Shown here: positions 47,457-57,053 of the stretch, in pieces
Numbering within the stretch: position 1 is the stretch's first letter
Layout: each line of letters opens with the position of its first letter
From: Neptunicella marina
GTDB lineage: Bacteria > Pseudomonadota > Gammaproteobacteria > Enterobacterales > Alteromonadaceae
Assembly (NCBI RefSeq): GCF_014270035.1
Contig: NZ_JACNEP010000003.1
Location: 1 to 64,000, forward strand
Reading direction: 5' to 3'
Length of the DNA: 64,000 nucleotides
Position numbers and translations under genes: made by a program
Notes under the pieces: model-generated
Database searches by the model: none
Told to the model about the DNA's origin: nothing
Seen by the model: only the letters and a program-made list of their open reading frames with translations

Positions 47457-47651
47457 ATTACTTCTACAACCTATCTAAATCTGAGCGCAGAATATAAGAA
47501 TTTATCGTTATTTTCCAGCCAACCTTCAGTTACAACGCTTCTTTACTGGGGGCTGTGAATACGTATTGTTTAAATAATAACCAAAAAACTCAGCTGATTA
47601 TAGCTTTGTTTCATTTCGACCATTAATTTGCTCTTTAGTTTAGTTCAAACC

Positions 47652-47680
47652 TTTAAATGGCCTCGCTAGCCAAGTAGAAT
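47652..47680 (+). promoter_or_regulatory. Predicted tyrS promoter
   Basis: TTTAAA, 17 bases, TAGAAT, about 50 bases before the ATG, with a well-placed GAGGAG ribosome-binding site. No T-box or other riboswitch fold is seen. Confidence 0.4.
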
Positions 47681-47730
47681 GCTGCGCTTGCCCGTGCGGC
47701 GAGACGTGAATTTGGATTGAGGAGTGACAG

Positions 47731-48930
47731 ATGTCAGATTGGCAAGCCGCATTGGCTGAGATTCAACGAGGTGCAGAAGAAATCCTGTTAGTGGATGAAC
47801 TGGCCGAAAAATTAAAAACCGGCAAACCACTAACTATCAAAGCGGGCTTCGATCCGACAGCACCTGATCTGCATTTGGGACACACCGTACTAATCAATAA
47901 ATTACGTACTTTCCAGCAGCTTGGCCATAAAGTGATATTCCTGATTGGAGATTTTACCGGCATGATCGGTGATCCAACCGGTAAAAATGTCACGCGTAAA
48001 CCGCTAACTAAAGAAGACGTACTGGCAAACGCAGAAACCTACAAAGAACAGGTGTTTAAAGTCCTTGACCCACAACTAACTGAAATTCGCTTTAACTCCG
48101 AGTGGATGGAACAGTTGGGTGCCGCTGGCATGATCAAATTAGCTGCCCGTCAGACTGTGGCGCGTATGTTAGAGCGTGACGATTTCAAAAAACGCTACAA
48201 CGGTGGTCAGCCCATTGCGATCCATGAGTTTTTGTACCCACTGGTACAAGGCTGGGATTCGGTTGCACTGCAGTCAGATGTGGAATTAGGTGGCACCGAT
48301 CAGCGTTTTAACCTGCTGATGGGGCGTGAGCTGCAAAAAGAAGAAGGCCAGCGCCCGCAAACCGTATTGATGATGCCGTTGCTGGAAGGTTTAGACGGCG
48401 TGCAGAAAATGTCTAAATCGTTAAATAACTACATCGGTATTACTGATGCGCCTAACGATATGTTTGGCAAAATCATGTCGATTTCTGATGAGTTAATGTG
48501 GCGTTATTACGATTTATTAAGTTTCCGTCCGATTGCTGAAATCGATGAGTTGAAACAGCAAATGGCAGACGGTGCCAATCCGCGTGATATTAAAATCACA
48601 TTAGCTAAAGAAATCATCGCACGTTTTCATGATGATGCAGCGGCTGAAGCGGCGCATCAGGATTTTATCCAGCGTTTCCAGAAAAATGCCATCCCGGATG
48701 ATATGCCAGAACTGAGCTTTGATTTAGGTGCTGAAGGTTTTGCTATCGCGAACTTGTTAAAAGAGGCGGATTTGGTTAGCTCCACCTCAGATGCAATGCG
48801 CATGATCAAACAAGGTGCGGTGAAAATTGACGGCGAAAAAGTAGAAGACAACAAGCTACAGTTGACCGAAGCTGGCACCGCTGTGTATCAGGTAGGTAAA
48901 CGCAAATTTGCGCGCATTACACTGAACTAG
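47731..48930 (+). CDS. tyrS: Tyrosyl-tRNA synthetase
   Basis: 399 residues. It shows HLGH (the HIGH signature) in [31 protein letters not shown] and the KMSKS loop (QKMSKSLNN), with an S4 RNA-binding domain at about 335-395. The compact form with HLGH and KMSKS belongs to the TyrS2/TyrZ group rather than the E. coli TyrS group, which is 424 residues. It charges tRNA-Tyr. Confidence 0.96.
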   Translation: MSDWQAALAEIQRGAEEILLVDELAEKLKTGKPLTIKAGFDPTAPDLHLGHTVLINKLRTFQQLGHKVIFLIGDFTGMIGDPTGKNVTRKPLTKEDVLANAETYKEQVFKVLDPQLTEIRFNSEWMEQLGAAGMIKLAARQTVARMLERDDFKKRYNGGQPIAIHEFLYPLVQGWDSVALQSDVELGGTDQRFNLLMGRELQKEEGQRPQTVLMMPLLEGLDGVQKMSKSLNNYIGITDAPNDMFGKIMSISDELMWRYYDLLSFRPIAEIDELKQQMADGANPRDIKITLAKEIIARFHDDAAAEAAHQDFIQRFQKNAIPDDMPELSFDLGAEGFAIANLLKEADLVSSTSDAMRMIKQGAVKIDGEKVEDNKLQLTEAGTAVYQVGKRKFARITLN

Positions 48931-48948
48931 TTGTCTGCCTGAATCCTG

Positions 48949-48975
48949 AAAAGGGAAGCGTGGCTTCCCTTTTTT
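48949..48975 (+). terminator. Terminator of tyrS
   Basis: AAAAGGGAAGC and GCTTCCCTTTT pair perfectly around a GTG loop and run into TTTTT. It lies 20 bases after the tyrS stop. Confidence 0.9.
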
Positions 48976-49089
48976 ATGTGGTGCAATAACGTTTCCTATT
49001 TCATTCACTGAATCCTGTTTAAATTCTCTTTTGACACACTCTCTTTCGCCCATTACCTTGTTTACAAAACAAACACAAAGGAGTGGTCT

Positions 49090-51219
49090 GTGCTACTGCG
49101 CTTTTTTTCTGAATTGCGTCGACGAAATGTAGTCAAAACGCTTGTTGCTTATTTAGGACTGGTTTGGTTAATTCTGCAGGTTATTGCAACAACATCTCCC
49201 TACCTTAATCTGTCTCCGCGTATTGGCACTTTTTTTACTGTTGTTTTTTTAGCCGGTATCCCGGTGGTATTTTACATAGCTTGGTATTTTGATATCACAC
49301 TGCATGGCTTGAAACGCATTCCCAACCTTACTGATGAACCTTTAAAACCTCTGGGACCTGTGCGCTGGACGGGTTTAGCCATTATATTTGTTGGTTGTAC
49401 ATTTTTAGGTATCAATCTGTTTGAGCAAATTCAAAGTGAACGGGGGCGGGTTCAGGATGGAACACAGTTAGTTAAAAAAGCGCAGGCGATGGCTGTTATG
49501 CCATTTCGCGATCTGAGTCCTGAGCAGGATCAGAGTTATCTGGCTGAAGGGATAGCTGAAGAGTTGTCGAGCCTTTTGGGTGAAAAAACCGGTTTACAGG
49601 TTTCAGCGTTTACCTCTGTGTTGATGTTGAGTCGTCAGCAACTGTCTCCCATGGATATAGGGCGAAGATTAGATGTGGATGCGGTGCTGTCAGGTAGTGT
49701 GCGCGCCATAGGTGATCGTCTTAAAATAAGACTGGAATTAATTGATAGCCAAAATGGACAGACCTTGTGGAGTGATACTTTGCAGCGCAAACTGGCAGAC
49801 GTTTTTAGCATGGAATCTGAGATAGGACGCTCTGTTACCAACCTGTTACAAGACAATTATTTTAGTGCTGAACACTTTAATCGTGGTGTCAGCGCAGCCA
49901 GTACTGATGCGTATGTGATGTATTTAAAAGGTCGTGAGCAGTACCGCATGCAAACCACTGAATCAATGAAACAAGCGCGAAAATTATTCGAGCAAGCTGT
50001 GGTATTAGACCCGGAGTATACCCAGGCATATGTCGGACTGGCTGATACTCTGGTTATGCTATCCAAAAGTCAGCATCGTTTTGGTGTGCTGGAGCCGCAC
50101 ATTGCCGCGCAATTAGCCGAACAGAATTTAACTAAAGTGTTTGTCAGGGATGACAGTATCGCCCGGGCTTACGCAATTCAGGGCAAGGTGTTTGAGCTAC
50201 AGCAACAGCCAGACCAGGCGTTGTCTTCTTATAATAAAGCCATTAGTTTAAATCCTAATTTGGCGATTGCATATATGTGGCGTTTTAGTGAGTTACAACG
50301 TCAAAACCGTTATGAAGATGCATTGGAATCACTCAAAAAAGCCACGCAGCTGGATCCATTGTCCATCGCCAATCAGTTTAATCTGGGCTTTGAATACACA
50401 AGAAAAGGTCAGTATCAGCACGCACAGGCGCAATTTGAGCAGTTAATCAAAGACTTTCCGGAATCACCCATGGGTTATAAAGGGTTGGCCAGTGTTGCTT
50501 ATTGTCAGGGGCATCTGGCTGAAAGTTTAATGCAGTGGCAAAAGGCTCAGTCAGTATCACCGGATGACAGTAATTTGAAATATCAATTTTTAGATGTTCT
50601 GGTGCAGCTTAAACTGGGGGATGAGTTAAAGAAACGCACTGATGATGAAGCATATACGCCCTCTTTGTTATTAATAAATGGCCAATATGAGCAACTGTTT
50701 AAACTAATGGATTTTCAGGTTGCTGCTAACCCTGACGATCCCTGGATTTTGTTTGAGGCAGCCTGGTATCAAATGTTAGTGGGAGATGAGCAAGTTGCAG
50801 GGCAACTATTAATCAGAGCGTATCCTTTAATGAACTCTGCAGATATTTACGGAATGCCATATTGCAGTCCGGCAATAGAATTTGCCTGGGCATTTAAAGG
50901 CTCTGGCCAAATGGAGCAGGCTGATCAACTGATTCAACGATGTGAAAGTGGATTAGCATCCGCCAGAAAAATTGGTATCAACAATATTTACGATTATCTG
51001 GGAGCGAGGATTGCCGCGTTAAAAAATCAACCGGATGAAGCGGTAAAAAGCCTGGCAGAAGCGGTGAATAAAGGATGGATGGAATGGTGGACGCCGCATG
51101 ACCCTTTACTTGCATCAATACAATCGCAAGCGCAAGTGATGGCATTAAACCAACAAATAACTGAAAATCTTGAGCAGCAGTCGCAAAAAGCGCAACAGCT
51201 GCTCAGTAAAACTAATTAG
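49090..51219 (+). CDS. Membrane protein with TolB/FlgO-like and TPR domains
   Basis: 709 residues from a GTG (LLRFFSELRRRNV) with AAAGGAG upstream. Three membrane helices lie at about 18-36, 42-66 and 93-112. A TolB-N/FlgO-like fold (about 130-250, AVMPFRDLS, YLAEGIAEELSSLLGE) is followed by at least eight TPR-like repeats to the end. The same layout occurs in CadC-like and cyclase-linked sensors, but no DNA-binding or catalytic domain is present here. The role is unknown; a periplasmic scaffold is plausible. It overlaps a convergent PEP-CTERM gene by eight bases. Confidence 0.78.
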   Translation: MLLRFFSELRRRNVVKTLVAYLGLVWLILQVIATTSPYLNLSPRIGTFFTVVFLAGIPVVFYIAWYFDITLHGLKRIPNLTDEPLKPLGPVRWTGLAIIFVGCTFLGINLFEQIQSERGRVQDGTQLVKKAQAMAVMPFRDLSPEQDQSYLAEGIAEELSSLLGEKTGLQVSAFTSVLMLSRQQLSPMDIGRRLDVDAVLSGSVRAIGDRLKIRLELIDSQNGQTLWSDTLQRKLADVFSMESEIGRSVTNLLQDNYFSAEHFNRGVSAASTDAYVMYLKGREQYRMQTTESMKQARKLFEQAVVLDPEYTQAYVGLADTLVMLSKSQHRFGVLEPHIAAQLAEQNLTKVFVRDDSIARAYAIQGKVFELQQQPDQALSSYNKAISLNPNLAIAYMWRFSELQRQNRYEDALESLKKATQLDPLSIANQFNLGFEYTRKGQYQHAQAQFEQLIKDFPESPMGYKGLASVAYCQGHLAESLMQWQKAQSVSPDDSNLKYQFLDVLVQLKLGDELKKRTDDEAYTPSLLLINGQYEQLFKLMDFQVAANPDDPWILFEAAWYQMLVGDEQVAGQLLIRAYPLMNSADIYGMPYCSPAIEFAWAFKGSGQMEQADQLIQRCESGLASARKIGINNIYDYLGARIAALKNQPDEAVKSLAEAVNKGWMEWWTPHDPLLASIQSQAQVMALNQQITENLEQQSQKAQQLLSKTN

Positions 51220-52018
51220 TCCTGATTGAGTTCAGACGTCTGAGTGTTACCAGACCCAGCATAAATAGTGCGAAACTGACTGGTTCTGGTACCTGTGCAC
51301 CGAGAATCCTCATATTCTCTACCTTTGAGGTAAATCCAAGAGTGTCAGAGGCTGTACCAATCTGCCCACAGACATTCTCAATGGTATTAGGGCCGGTTTG
51401 AATATCCTCACAATGATAAGGGTCGATCAGTGAGTTGTAACCGTAATAGATAACATCAGTGGGTGCATACTGAATAAAGTCCAGCCTGACCTCATAATCT
51501 CCGACCAGCATATCCAATGGCATAGCCACATCTAAAAATACGTTTTTGGTGACATCGCGGGAACCATCGGTTAACCATACTTCAGGACCGGAGAATTGCC
51601 ATTGCTTCGTTCCCTGTGTAATCGTCCAGAACAAATCATAGCTGGCTGATTTTTCGAGAAACACTTCTAAGTAACCCTGCAGTTGTAACCTGTCACCTAA
51701 ATCAAATTCGTAGTCGCAGTCGGTGCGCCGCGCGATATTATCTTCATTGTTGTACTGAATATTGTAGTGGCAGTCGAGAGCAGGTGTGGCGTAAACATAA
51801 TCGGCAAAGCTATTGTAAGAAAAGGAGTTTCCATAGTAACCACCATCTAATCCAATTGTATTGATTCCACTGGTGTAAGCCATCTCAACGGTATAATCAA
51901 ACGAATCTGTACTGGTTGCGACACCGCCACTTCTGACAATGCGGGCGTTCACCAGACTGGTGAACATCAGGCTGAAAATGAGGAGGGTAATATGAAATAA
52001 TCTGACTGAAATGTGCAT
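51212..52018 (-). CDS. PEP-CTERM sorting-domain protein
   Basis: 268 residues. A signal peptide (about 1-26, ending in VNA) is followed by a beta-rich region with several Cys-separated strands, and the C terminus has VPEPVSFALFMLGLVTLRRL, the VPEP motif, helix and basic end of PEP-CTERM proteins. It is the second such protein in the window; the two share only the terminal signal. Export and processing need an exosortase not encoded here. The function is unknown. Confidence 0.85.
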   Translation of the reverse strand: MHISVRLFHITLLIFSLMFTSLVNARIVRSGGVATSTDSFDYTVEMAYTSGINTIGLDGGYYGNSFSYNSFADYVYATPALDCHYNIQYNNEDNIARRTDCDYEFDLGDRLQLQGYLEVFLEKSASYDLFWTITQGTKQWQFSGPEVWLTDGSRDVTKNVFLDVAMPLDMLVGDYEVRLDFIQYAPTDVIYYGYNSLIDPYHCEDIQTGPNTIENVCGQIGTASDTLGFTSKVENMRILGAQVPEPVSFALFMLGLVTLRRLNSIRTN

Positions 52019-52295
52019 AACAAGTCGTCCCTGTTTGTTTGATTTTTAATCAGTATGCACCATGTTCCCGTATTTTTAAATTTTGTGAATCGCTGGTGGG
52101 GGCCTAGTGAGATGACGCGTTAAGCATATATAGCCTGCATTTCCTGTAACACGCCGTTACTAACACGAGTGTTTCATGCGGTTCACTATTAGTTTTGGAA
52201 AATGACTCACAGTTTCTTACAGCTATCTCATTGATTTAAAGAACTTAAGCAGTAAAGTGGCGACTAATAGTCTTTATGAAAACGGACAGGTCATC

Positions 52296-52901
52296 GTGTT
52301 AGAGTTTGATCAAATAGCGTTACATTATGATGCCCGGGTTATCTTCGAGCAGTTTTCGCTGGCAATACCACAACCACGGGTGGTGATCAGTGGTGCTAAT
52401 GGCACAGGCAAAACTACACTATTAATGCTGGCCGCAGGATTGATCGCACCGCAAGCAGGCCAGGTTACTTTTAATGGTGAATCGGTTTTATCCTCACAAG
52501 TAAAAAAGCAGATTGGTATTAGTGCGACTAAAGTGGCTTTGCCGGGTTTTTTAAGCGTAAAAGCGTTACTGGAATTTCATGCCGGTCAGTTTGGTTGCAG
52601 TGCTGAGCATGCATTAATTGACGACTTCAAATTAAAGCAGTACTTCGCTACTAAAGTGGCGGATTTGTCGTTAGGTAATTACAAAAAGCTTTCCCTGGTT
52701 ACTGCCGTAATGCATCAACCACAATTGCTTTTATTGGATGAGCCGACCAATGGATTGGATGAACAGTCATTACTGGTGTTAAATTCACTGATTAGCGATT
52801 ACCCCGGTCAAGTTGTAATTGCCAGTCACCAGTCGATGGCGGCCGATTCAGCTGATGTTCGGCATATCGCACTTAAACGTGAAGGAGTCACCCATACGTG
52901 A
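52296..52901 (+). CDS. ABC transporter ATP-binding protein
   Basis: 201 residues from a GTG behind GGACAGG; an earlier GTG at 52257 would add 13 residues with no recognisable fold. Walker A is GANGTGKTT, the signature is degenerate (LSLGN in VADLSLGNYKK), Walker B is LLLLDEPTN, and the switch His is in ASHQ. It is the energy subunit of an exporter whose permease gene overlaps its stop (GTGA). Confidence 0.85.
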   Translation: MLEFDQIALHYDARVIFEQFSLAIPQPRVVISGANGTGKTTLLMLAAGLIAPQAGQVTFNGESVLSSQVKKQIGISATKVALPGFLSVKALLEFHAGQFGCSAEHALIDDFKLKQYFATKVADLSLGNYKKLSLVTAVMHQPQLLLLDEPTNGLDEQSLLVLNSLISDYPGQVVIASHQSMAADSADVRHIALKREGVTHT

Positions 52902-54028
52902 GTTACTGGTCTTTGCGCTTAGATATCTATCATCAGTCATTGCGTCAATGGATTAACAGCCTTAGGCAAATTAGTCTGGGTTTAGTGGCGTTATTTCCAT
53001 TGGCCTTACCTGCGCTGGCGTTGATCCCACTACTGGCAATGAATGTATTGCTAGACGCAAAAAGTGAAAATTTGTTGTATTTGCAAACCTTGTGGGCGTA
53101 CTTGTTATTGTGTTTTGGTTGGGTTCGGCTGCAAAGAGAAGGCATTCTGGCGAGTCAATTTTCAAACTATCTGCATAGCCTGCCTGTCAGCAGCAGTTAT
53201 AAAAAATGGACTGATTTGGGCGTGATGTTGTATGCCAGCAATATCTTAATTGGCCTGCCACTGGTGATGTTGTTAATGATGTTATATGGCAAGAGTGATG
53301 AGCTGGCTGCCTTGTCATTATCAACTATTGCCTCTGAGCTAATACCCGCGATTGTGTTGGTGTTTTTAAGCAGTTATTACGCGCTGGTAGCCTTGTACCG
53401 GCCATTTCCCTGGTTAAGCTTGTTGGTTTTTCCGTTACTCAGCGTGTTGTTTGCCGGGCATCTGGCAAAAGGTCAGTGGCTGACGTTGTGGTGTGCCTTT
53501 TTATTTATTGAACGCCAGTTACCAGCTATTAGATTTAATCTGCCAGACTGGCCACAAGGTTTATGGCGATTGTTTATTGAAGCGGATGTGCAACAGCCTA
53601 AAAGCGAGGCTTTACGCCAGTTCAGTTTTTTACTGTTATTTTTATTGCTGCAAATCTGTTTTGAACAGGTTAATCCCGATGTAAAACCTTATGCGGCCTC
53701 GATTTTGAGTTTTGTCAGTGCGGTGTTAATGGCCAGTGGACTGCTCAATACACAGCGCCTGACTGCACAGTGGCAATATTATTTAGGCAGTTTGCCACTA
53801 TCCGGAATGCGATTGCAGGTTAGCGCCTGTGCGTATGTATTGATGAAAGCTCTTCCTGCCTTGTTACTATTAGCAATTAGTCAGATGTTCTTAGTACAGC
53901 ACTGGATCAACTGGATTTTGTTTTTTGTAACAACGCTTATGGGAATTTTGTTGCTGGCCCATCGGTATCTGCTTGCGCCGATTGTGATGGCGATTCTGGC
54001 CATTACCGTCTCAGTGGTAGTCGGATAA
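52898..54028 (+). CDS. ABC transporter permease-like membrane protein
   Basis: 376 residues from a GTG that overlaps the ATPase stop by four bases. About ten predicted membrane helices, many of them Leu/Trp-rich. No named family can be read from sequence. With the ATPase gene it forms a two-gene export unit closed by the terminator at 54042-54069. Its cargo is unknown. Confidence 0.7.
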   Translation: MSYWSLRLDIYHQSLRQWINSLRQISLGLVALFPLALPALALIPLLAMNVLLDAKSENLLYLQTLWAYLLLCFGWVRLQREGILASQFSNYLHSLPVSSSYKKWTDLGVMLYASNILIGLPLVMLLMMLYGKSDELAALSLSTIASELIPAIVLVFLSSYYALVALYRPFPWLSLLVFPLLSVLFAGHLAKGQWLTLWCAFLFIERQLPAIRFNLPDWPQGLWRLFIEADVQQPKSEALRQFSFLLLFLLLQICFEQVNPDVKPYAASILSFVSAVLMASGLLNTQRLTAQWQYYLGSLPLSGMRLQVSACAYVLMKALPALLLLAISQMFLVQHWINWILFFVTTLMGILLLAHRYLLAPIVMAILAITVSVVVG

Positions 54029-54041
54029 TCGCAATGTGCAA

Positions 54042-54069
54042 AACAAGGCTGCACTTAGGCAGCCTTGTT
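54042..54069. terminator. Terminator between the ABC pair and the FAD oxidoreductase
   Basis: AACAAGGCTGC and GCAGCCTTGTT form an 11-bp perfect stem with a six-base loop, between the convergent permease and FAD-oxidoreductase genes. Confidence 0.82.
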
Positions 54070-54082
54070 ATCCTTACCCGCT

Positions 54083-55420
54083 TTACAGCCATTCGTCTTT
54101 TAAGCGTCCCCAGTGATAAAACGCACTTAGACCTAGTCGTCTGAAAGGTGAAAAAGGGAATTTAGTCAGCTGTGACTGAAAATAGGGTAGTGCTGGCATA
54201 GGCTCGCTACCGGTTACCATTTGTGCCAGACGATAACCTGCACGCGTGGCAAAAGACACGCCGCTGCCACAATAGCCCATGGCATAATACACACTATTGT
54301 CGTGCTCTGGCTGGTTGATACGCGGATAGTCATCCAGAGATACGCTGACCCAGCCACTCCAGAAATGGGACAGCTGAATATGGCGAAGCGCCGGAAAGCT
54401 ATCGATTAGTGCCGCCAATAAACGCTGTTTATATACGGCTTTATCGGCGTCTTTGCCACGAATGGCACCACGTCCGCCAAATAGCAAACGCCCATCGGGC
54501 AGTAAGCGGTAATAATATTTTAGCGCGCGGGTATCCATTACCATTACGCCAGGTTTTAAGCCGCAGGCCGAGAGTTGCGCTTCGCTTAAAGGCTCGGTGA
54601 CTATCACGCTGGATAACACCGGGAAATGGCGACGGTCAATGCCAGCATGGAATTTGTTGGGGGTATAGCCATTAGTGGCGATCACCACTTTATTGGCTGT
54701 GACTTTGGCCTGCGGGGTGAGCAATACATGTTTATCTGCCTGTTTTTGCCAGCCGGTCACAGGATTACCCTGATACAAACTTGCTCCGGCGTTGCTCGCC
54801 ATGCGGGCATATCCATCAGCCAGTTTTAACGGATGTACGCCAAAACAATAAGGAAATAACAAACCGCCATGGGCATAGGCGTGTTGCATATAATCGCTGG
54901 CAAGTCGCTCTTTAGTGATAAAACTGACCGGATCGCCAAATTCATCCTGTAAAAAACGCGCTTGTTGTTTGAGGGCATCCACCAAATGCGCACGGTGAGC
55001 AATTTTGAGATAACCACCGGGATTCGCGTCACAGGCAACCTCGCCTTGTTCAATCAGTTCCGCGACTGAATCTATGGCTGCGCGGTTTTCTCGATACAAC
55101 AAATTGGCAGTCTGTTTGCCCCATTTTTGCTGCATCTGTAAATATGACAAACGACCGGTGCCGTTTAATACAAATCCACCATTGCGCCCACTGCATCCCC
55201 AGCCGGTGCGATTGGCTTCCAGCAAGGTCACTTCCACCCCTTGTCTTGCTAAATGCAGCGCACAGGATAAACCGGTATACCCACCACCAATGACAACCAC
55301 ATCGCTGTGAATATCAGTTTGTAAACCGGGGTAGTTAGTTGGAGAAAAACTGCTGGCCCAGTATGAATCCGGATAGTTAGCAAGTTGTCCGGGAGAGGAA
55401 TCAGTTAATGGATCGTACAT
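54083..55420 (-). CDS. FAD-dependent amine/amino-acid oxidoreductase (PuuB/DadA-like)
   Basis: 445 residues starting MYDPLTDSSPG at an ATG one base after the GNAT stop; the longer frame overlaps the GNAT gene. The FAD-binding Rossmann motif is VVVIGGGYTGLSCALHLA, then the ribose Glu of LLEANRTGWGCSGRNGG, and the C-terminal YAMGYCGSGVSFATRAGYRLA that contacts FAD. It resembles gamma-glutamylputrescine oxidase PuuB, but no other polyamine gene is near. It is the last gene of a four-gene operon. Confidence 0.88.
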   Translation of the reverse strand: MYDPLTDSSPGQLANYPDSYWASSFSPTNYPGLQTDIHSDVVVIGGGYTGLSCALHLARQGVEVTLLEANRTGWGCSGRNGGFVLNGTGRLSYLQMQQKWGKQTANLLYRENRAAIDSVAELIEQGEVACDANPGGYLKIAHRAHLVDALKQQARFLQDEFGDPVSFITKERLASDYMQHAYAHGGLLFPYCFGVHPLKLADGYARMASNAGASLYQGNPVTGWQKQADKHVLLTPQAKVTANKVVIATNGYTPNKFHAGIDRRHFPVLSSVIVTEPLSEAQLSACGLKPGVMVMDTRALKYYYRLLPDGRLLFGGRGAIRGKDADKAVYKQRLLAALIDSFPALRHIQLSHFWSGWVSVSLDDYPRINQPEHDNSVYYAMGYCGSGVSFATRAGYRLAQMVTGSEPMPALPYFQSQLTKFPFSPFRRLGLSAFYHWGRLKDEWL

Positions 55421-55421
55421 T

Positions 55422-55988
55422 TTATTTGTCGTCAAAATATAACAGCATCTCTGCAGCCACACATTCGCAGTGTGAGCCACAAATTGGGCAGATATAGCCT
55501 TCTTCAATGCAATTAGGCAGCCATTTTCCGGGATGTTCTTTAACTAAAACCCCGCCATTGGCTGAAAAATATTTAAACGCACTGTTGCCGGGACTGGCCA
55601 GCCAGATATGTGCAATGCCGCCTTTTCCACCTTGTTTATTAACCGAATGACAGGAGCGCTCTAACATGCCGGAACCAATGCCTTGTCCCTGACAATCCGG
55701 ATCAACGGTATTGCACTTGAAGTAACATAATTCGCTGATATCAAATGGCCACAGATCGGGTGAGCACCATTTATCTGCCTGCCAGTTACCCGGGGCAACA
55801 GTCAGTCTAAATCCCACTAACTTGCCGTTATTTAATGCAACCCAGCTGGCATTGATACCATTCTTAAAACCGAGTTCGTACAGTTTTTCGAGTGCAGGAC
55901 GGTCAAGATAGTTGTCACCATGAACTGCATTGCCTAACGTCAGCAAGGCATCAAAATGACTTGCTGAGAGTGGTTGATAAGTGATCAT
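55422..55988 (-). CDS. GNAT-family N-acetyltransferase with Cys-rich tail
   Basis: 188 residues. The acetyl-CoA loop is CNTVDPDCQGQGIGSGMLER (the R/QxxGxG/A motif as QGQGIG). The C terminus carries CPICGSHCEC, four Cys in ten residues, which would suit a zinc ribbon or redox centre and is not usual in GNATs. It overlaps DUF2721 upstream by four bases and ends one base before the oxidoreductase start. The acyl acceptor is unknown. Confidence 0.85.
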   Translation of the reverse strand: MITYQPLSASHFDALLTLGNAVHGDNYLDRPALEKLYELGFKNGINASWVALNNGKLVGFRLTVAPGNWQADKWCSPDLWPFDISELCYFKCNTVDPDCQGQGIGSGMLERSCHSVNKQGGKGGIAHIWLASPGNSAFKYFSANGGVLVKEHPGKWLPNCIEEGYICPICGSHCECVAAEMLLYFDDK

Positions 55989-56383
55989 TTACGCTTTTTG
56001 TAATCCAGATTATAACTTTGTAAGTGAACATCCAGTGCTTCAACTGAAATGCGAATTTCCAGCACTGACATCCATAACGAATAAAGCAACAGCACCAGTG
56101 AGCCACCAAAAATCCAGCTACCTATTTGCTGATATTCTGTGTAAATCGCCAGCATTGCCAGCACACATAAAAAGAAACTGCCTACGCCCGCTTCCTGCAT
56201 GCGTTTAATCAGTTGAATACGTTTACGCAGATTGGCAATTTGTTTTTGTGCGTTTTCTTCCACCGTATCCGAACCAAAATTACGGATTATGCTGGCTAGC
56301 GTAATAAATCGATTGGTATAAGCCAGTAACAATAACGATATTGCCGGAAACAGCATCGCGGGGGTGGTTAATGTTATATTCAT
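55985..56383 (-). CDS. DUF2721 membrane protein
   Basis: 132 residues. Membrane helices lie at about 8-30, 68-83 and 88-110, with a charged coil between the first and second (QKQIANLRKRIQLIKRMQEAGVGSFF). This is the DUF2721 pattern. It overlaps both neighbours (ATGA type), so it is inside a translation-coupled operon. The function is unknown. Confidence 0.85.
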   Translation of the reverse strand: MNITLTTPAMLFPAISLLLLAYTNRFITLASIIRNFGSDTVEENAQKQIANLRKRIQLIKRMQEAGVGSFFLCVLAMLAIYTEYQQIGSWIFGGSLVLLLYSLWMSVLEIRISVEALDVHLQSYNLDYKKRK

Positions 56384-56799
56384 GAAAACTGCTCTAATTG
56401 CTCATGTAAAAACTGTTTGGCTGATGCTAAGTCATTAAACAGTCGTTCTTCAACAGGCGAGTGTAAATCAAAAAGCTGCCGAATTTTATCTATTTGCGCT
56501 ATCGCCAGTGGAGAGGTAACACAATAGGCATCGGCAATACAGTTGTTGGCAACACTGTAGGCAAAGGATGTTTTTAAATAATCAAATCCCTGATTAGTAA
56601 GGGCTTCCAATTCAAGAGCATAAGCCAGATATCCCCATTTTTTATGAGAAATACTATCAATAGTGGTGGTTAAGTCACGGGTGTAGTTGTTAACCAACCC
56701 CTCACCAAAGGCGCCTTTTACACTCACAATCAGGATGGAATCTTCAACGGTGATTTCGTAACTGCCGTATTTATCTTTGCCACGTCTTAATATCGACAT
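56380..56799 (-). CDS. Small STAS-like protein, first gene of a four-gene operon
   Basis: 139 residues. A beta strand-rich opening (YEITVEDSILIVSVKGAFGEGLVNNYTRDL) and a later helix/strand pattern resemble SpoIIAA/STAS folds. No phospho-Ser site of anti-anti-sigma type is evident. It overlaps DUF2721 by four bases. I do not assign a function. Confidence 0.6.
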   Translation of the reverse strand: MSILRRGKDKYGSYEITVEDSILIVSVKGAFGEGLVNNYTRDLTTTIDSISHKKWGYLAYALELEALTNQGFDYLKTSFAYSVANNCIADAYCVTSPLAIAQIDKIRQLFDLHSPVEERLFNDLASAKQFLHEQLEQFS

Positions 56800-57053
56800 A
56801 TTAATTACCCGGATCCATAAAGCGTTAGATTGCGATGTGGACTAGCAATTTAGTTAATCCGCATCACTATAAAACGGGCAATCAGCGTCGTTGTTCAATT
56901 TGGCTACCACATCCAGTGTTGGTAGTTATGACGATGATATTGCCCTGTATCCCTGCTGTATCCATCAGCATAAAGCACCTGTAAAGCTTATGCTGTAACG
57001 CTCAATATTGCACATAACATAGTAAAATATAAGCACTTTTTAAAAGCGATATG

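Noticed and set aside
56966-56995. Hairpin CAGCATAAAGC/GCTTATGCTG after btuF
   Set aside because: One bulge and no U-tract in either direction; too weak to call a terminator.
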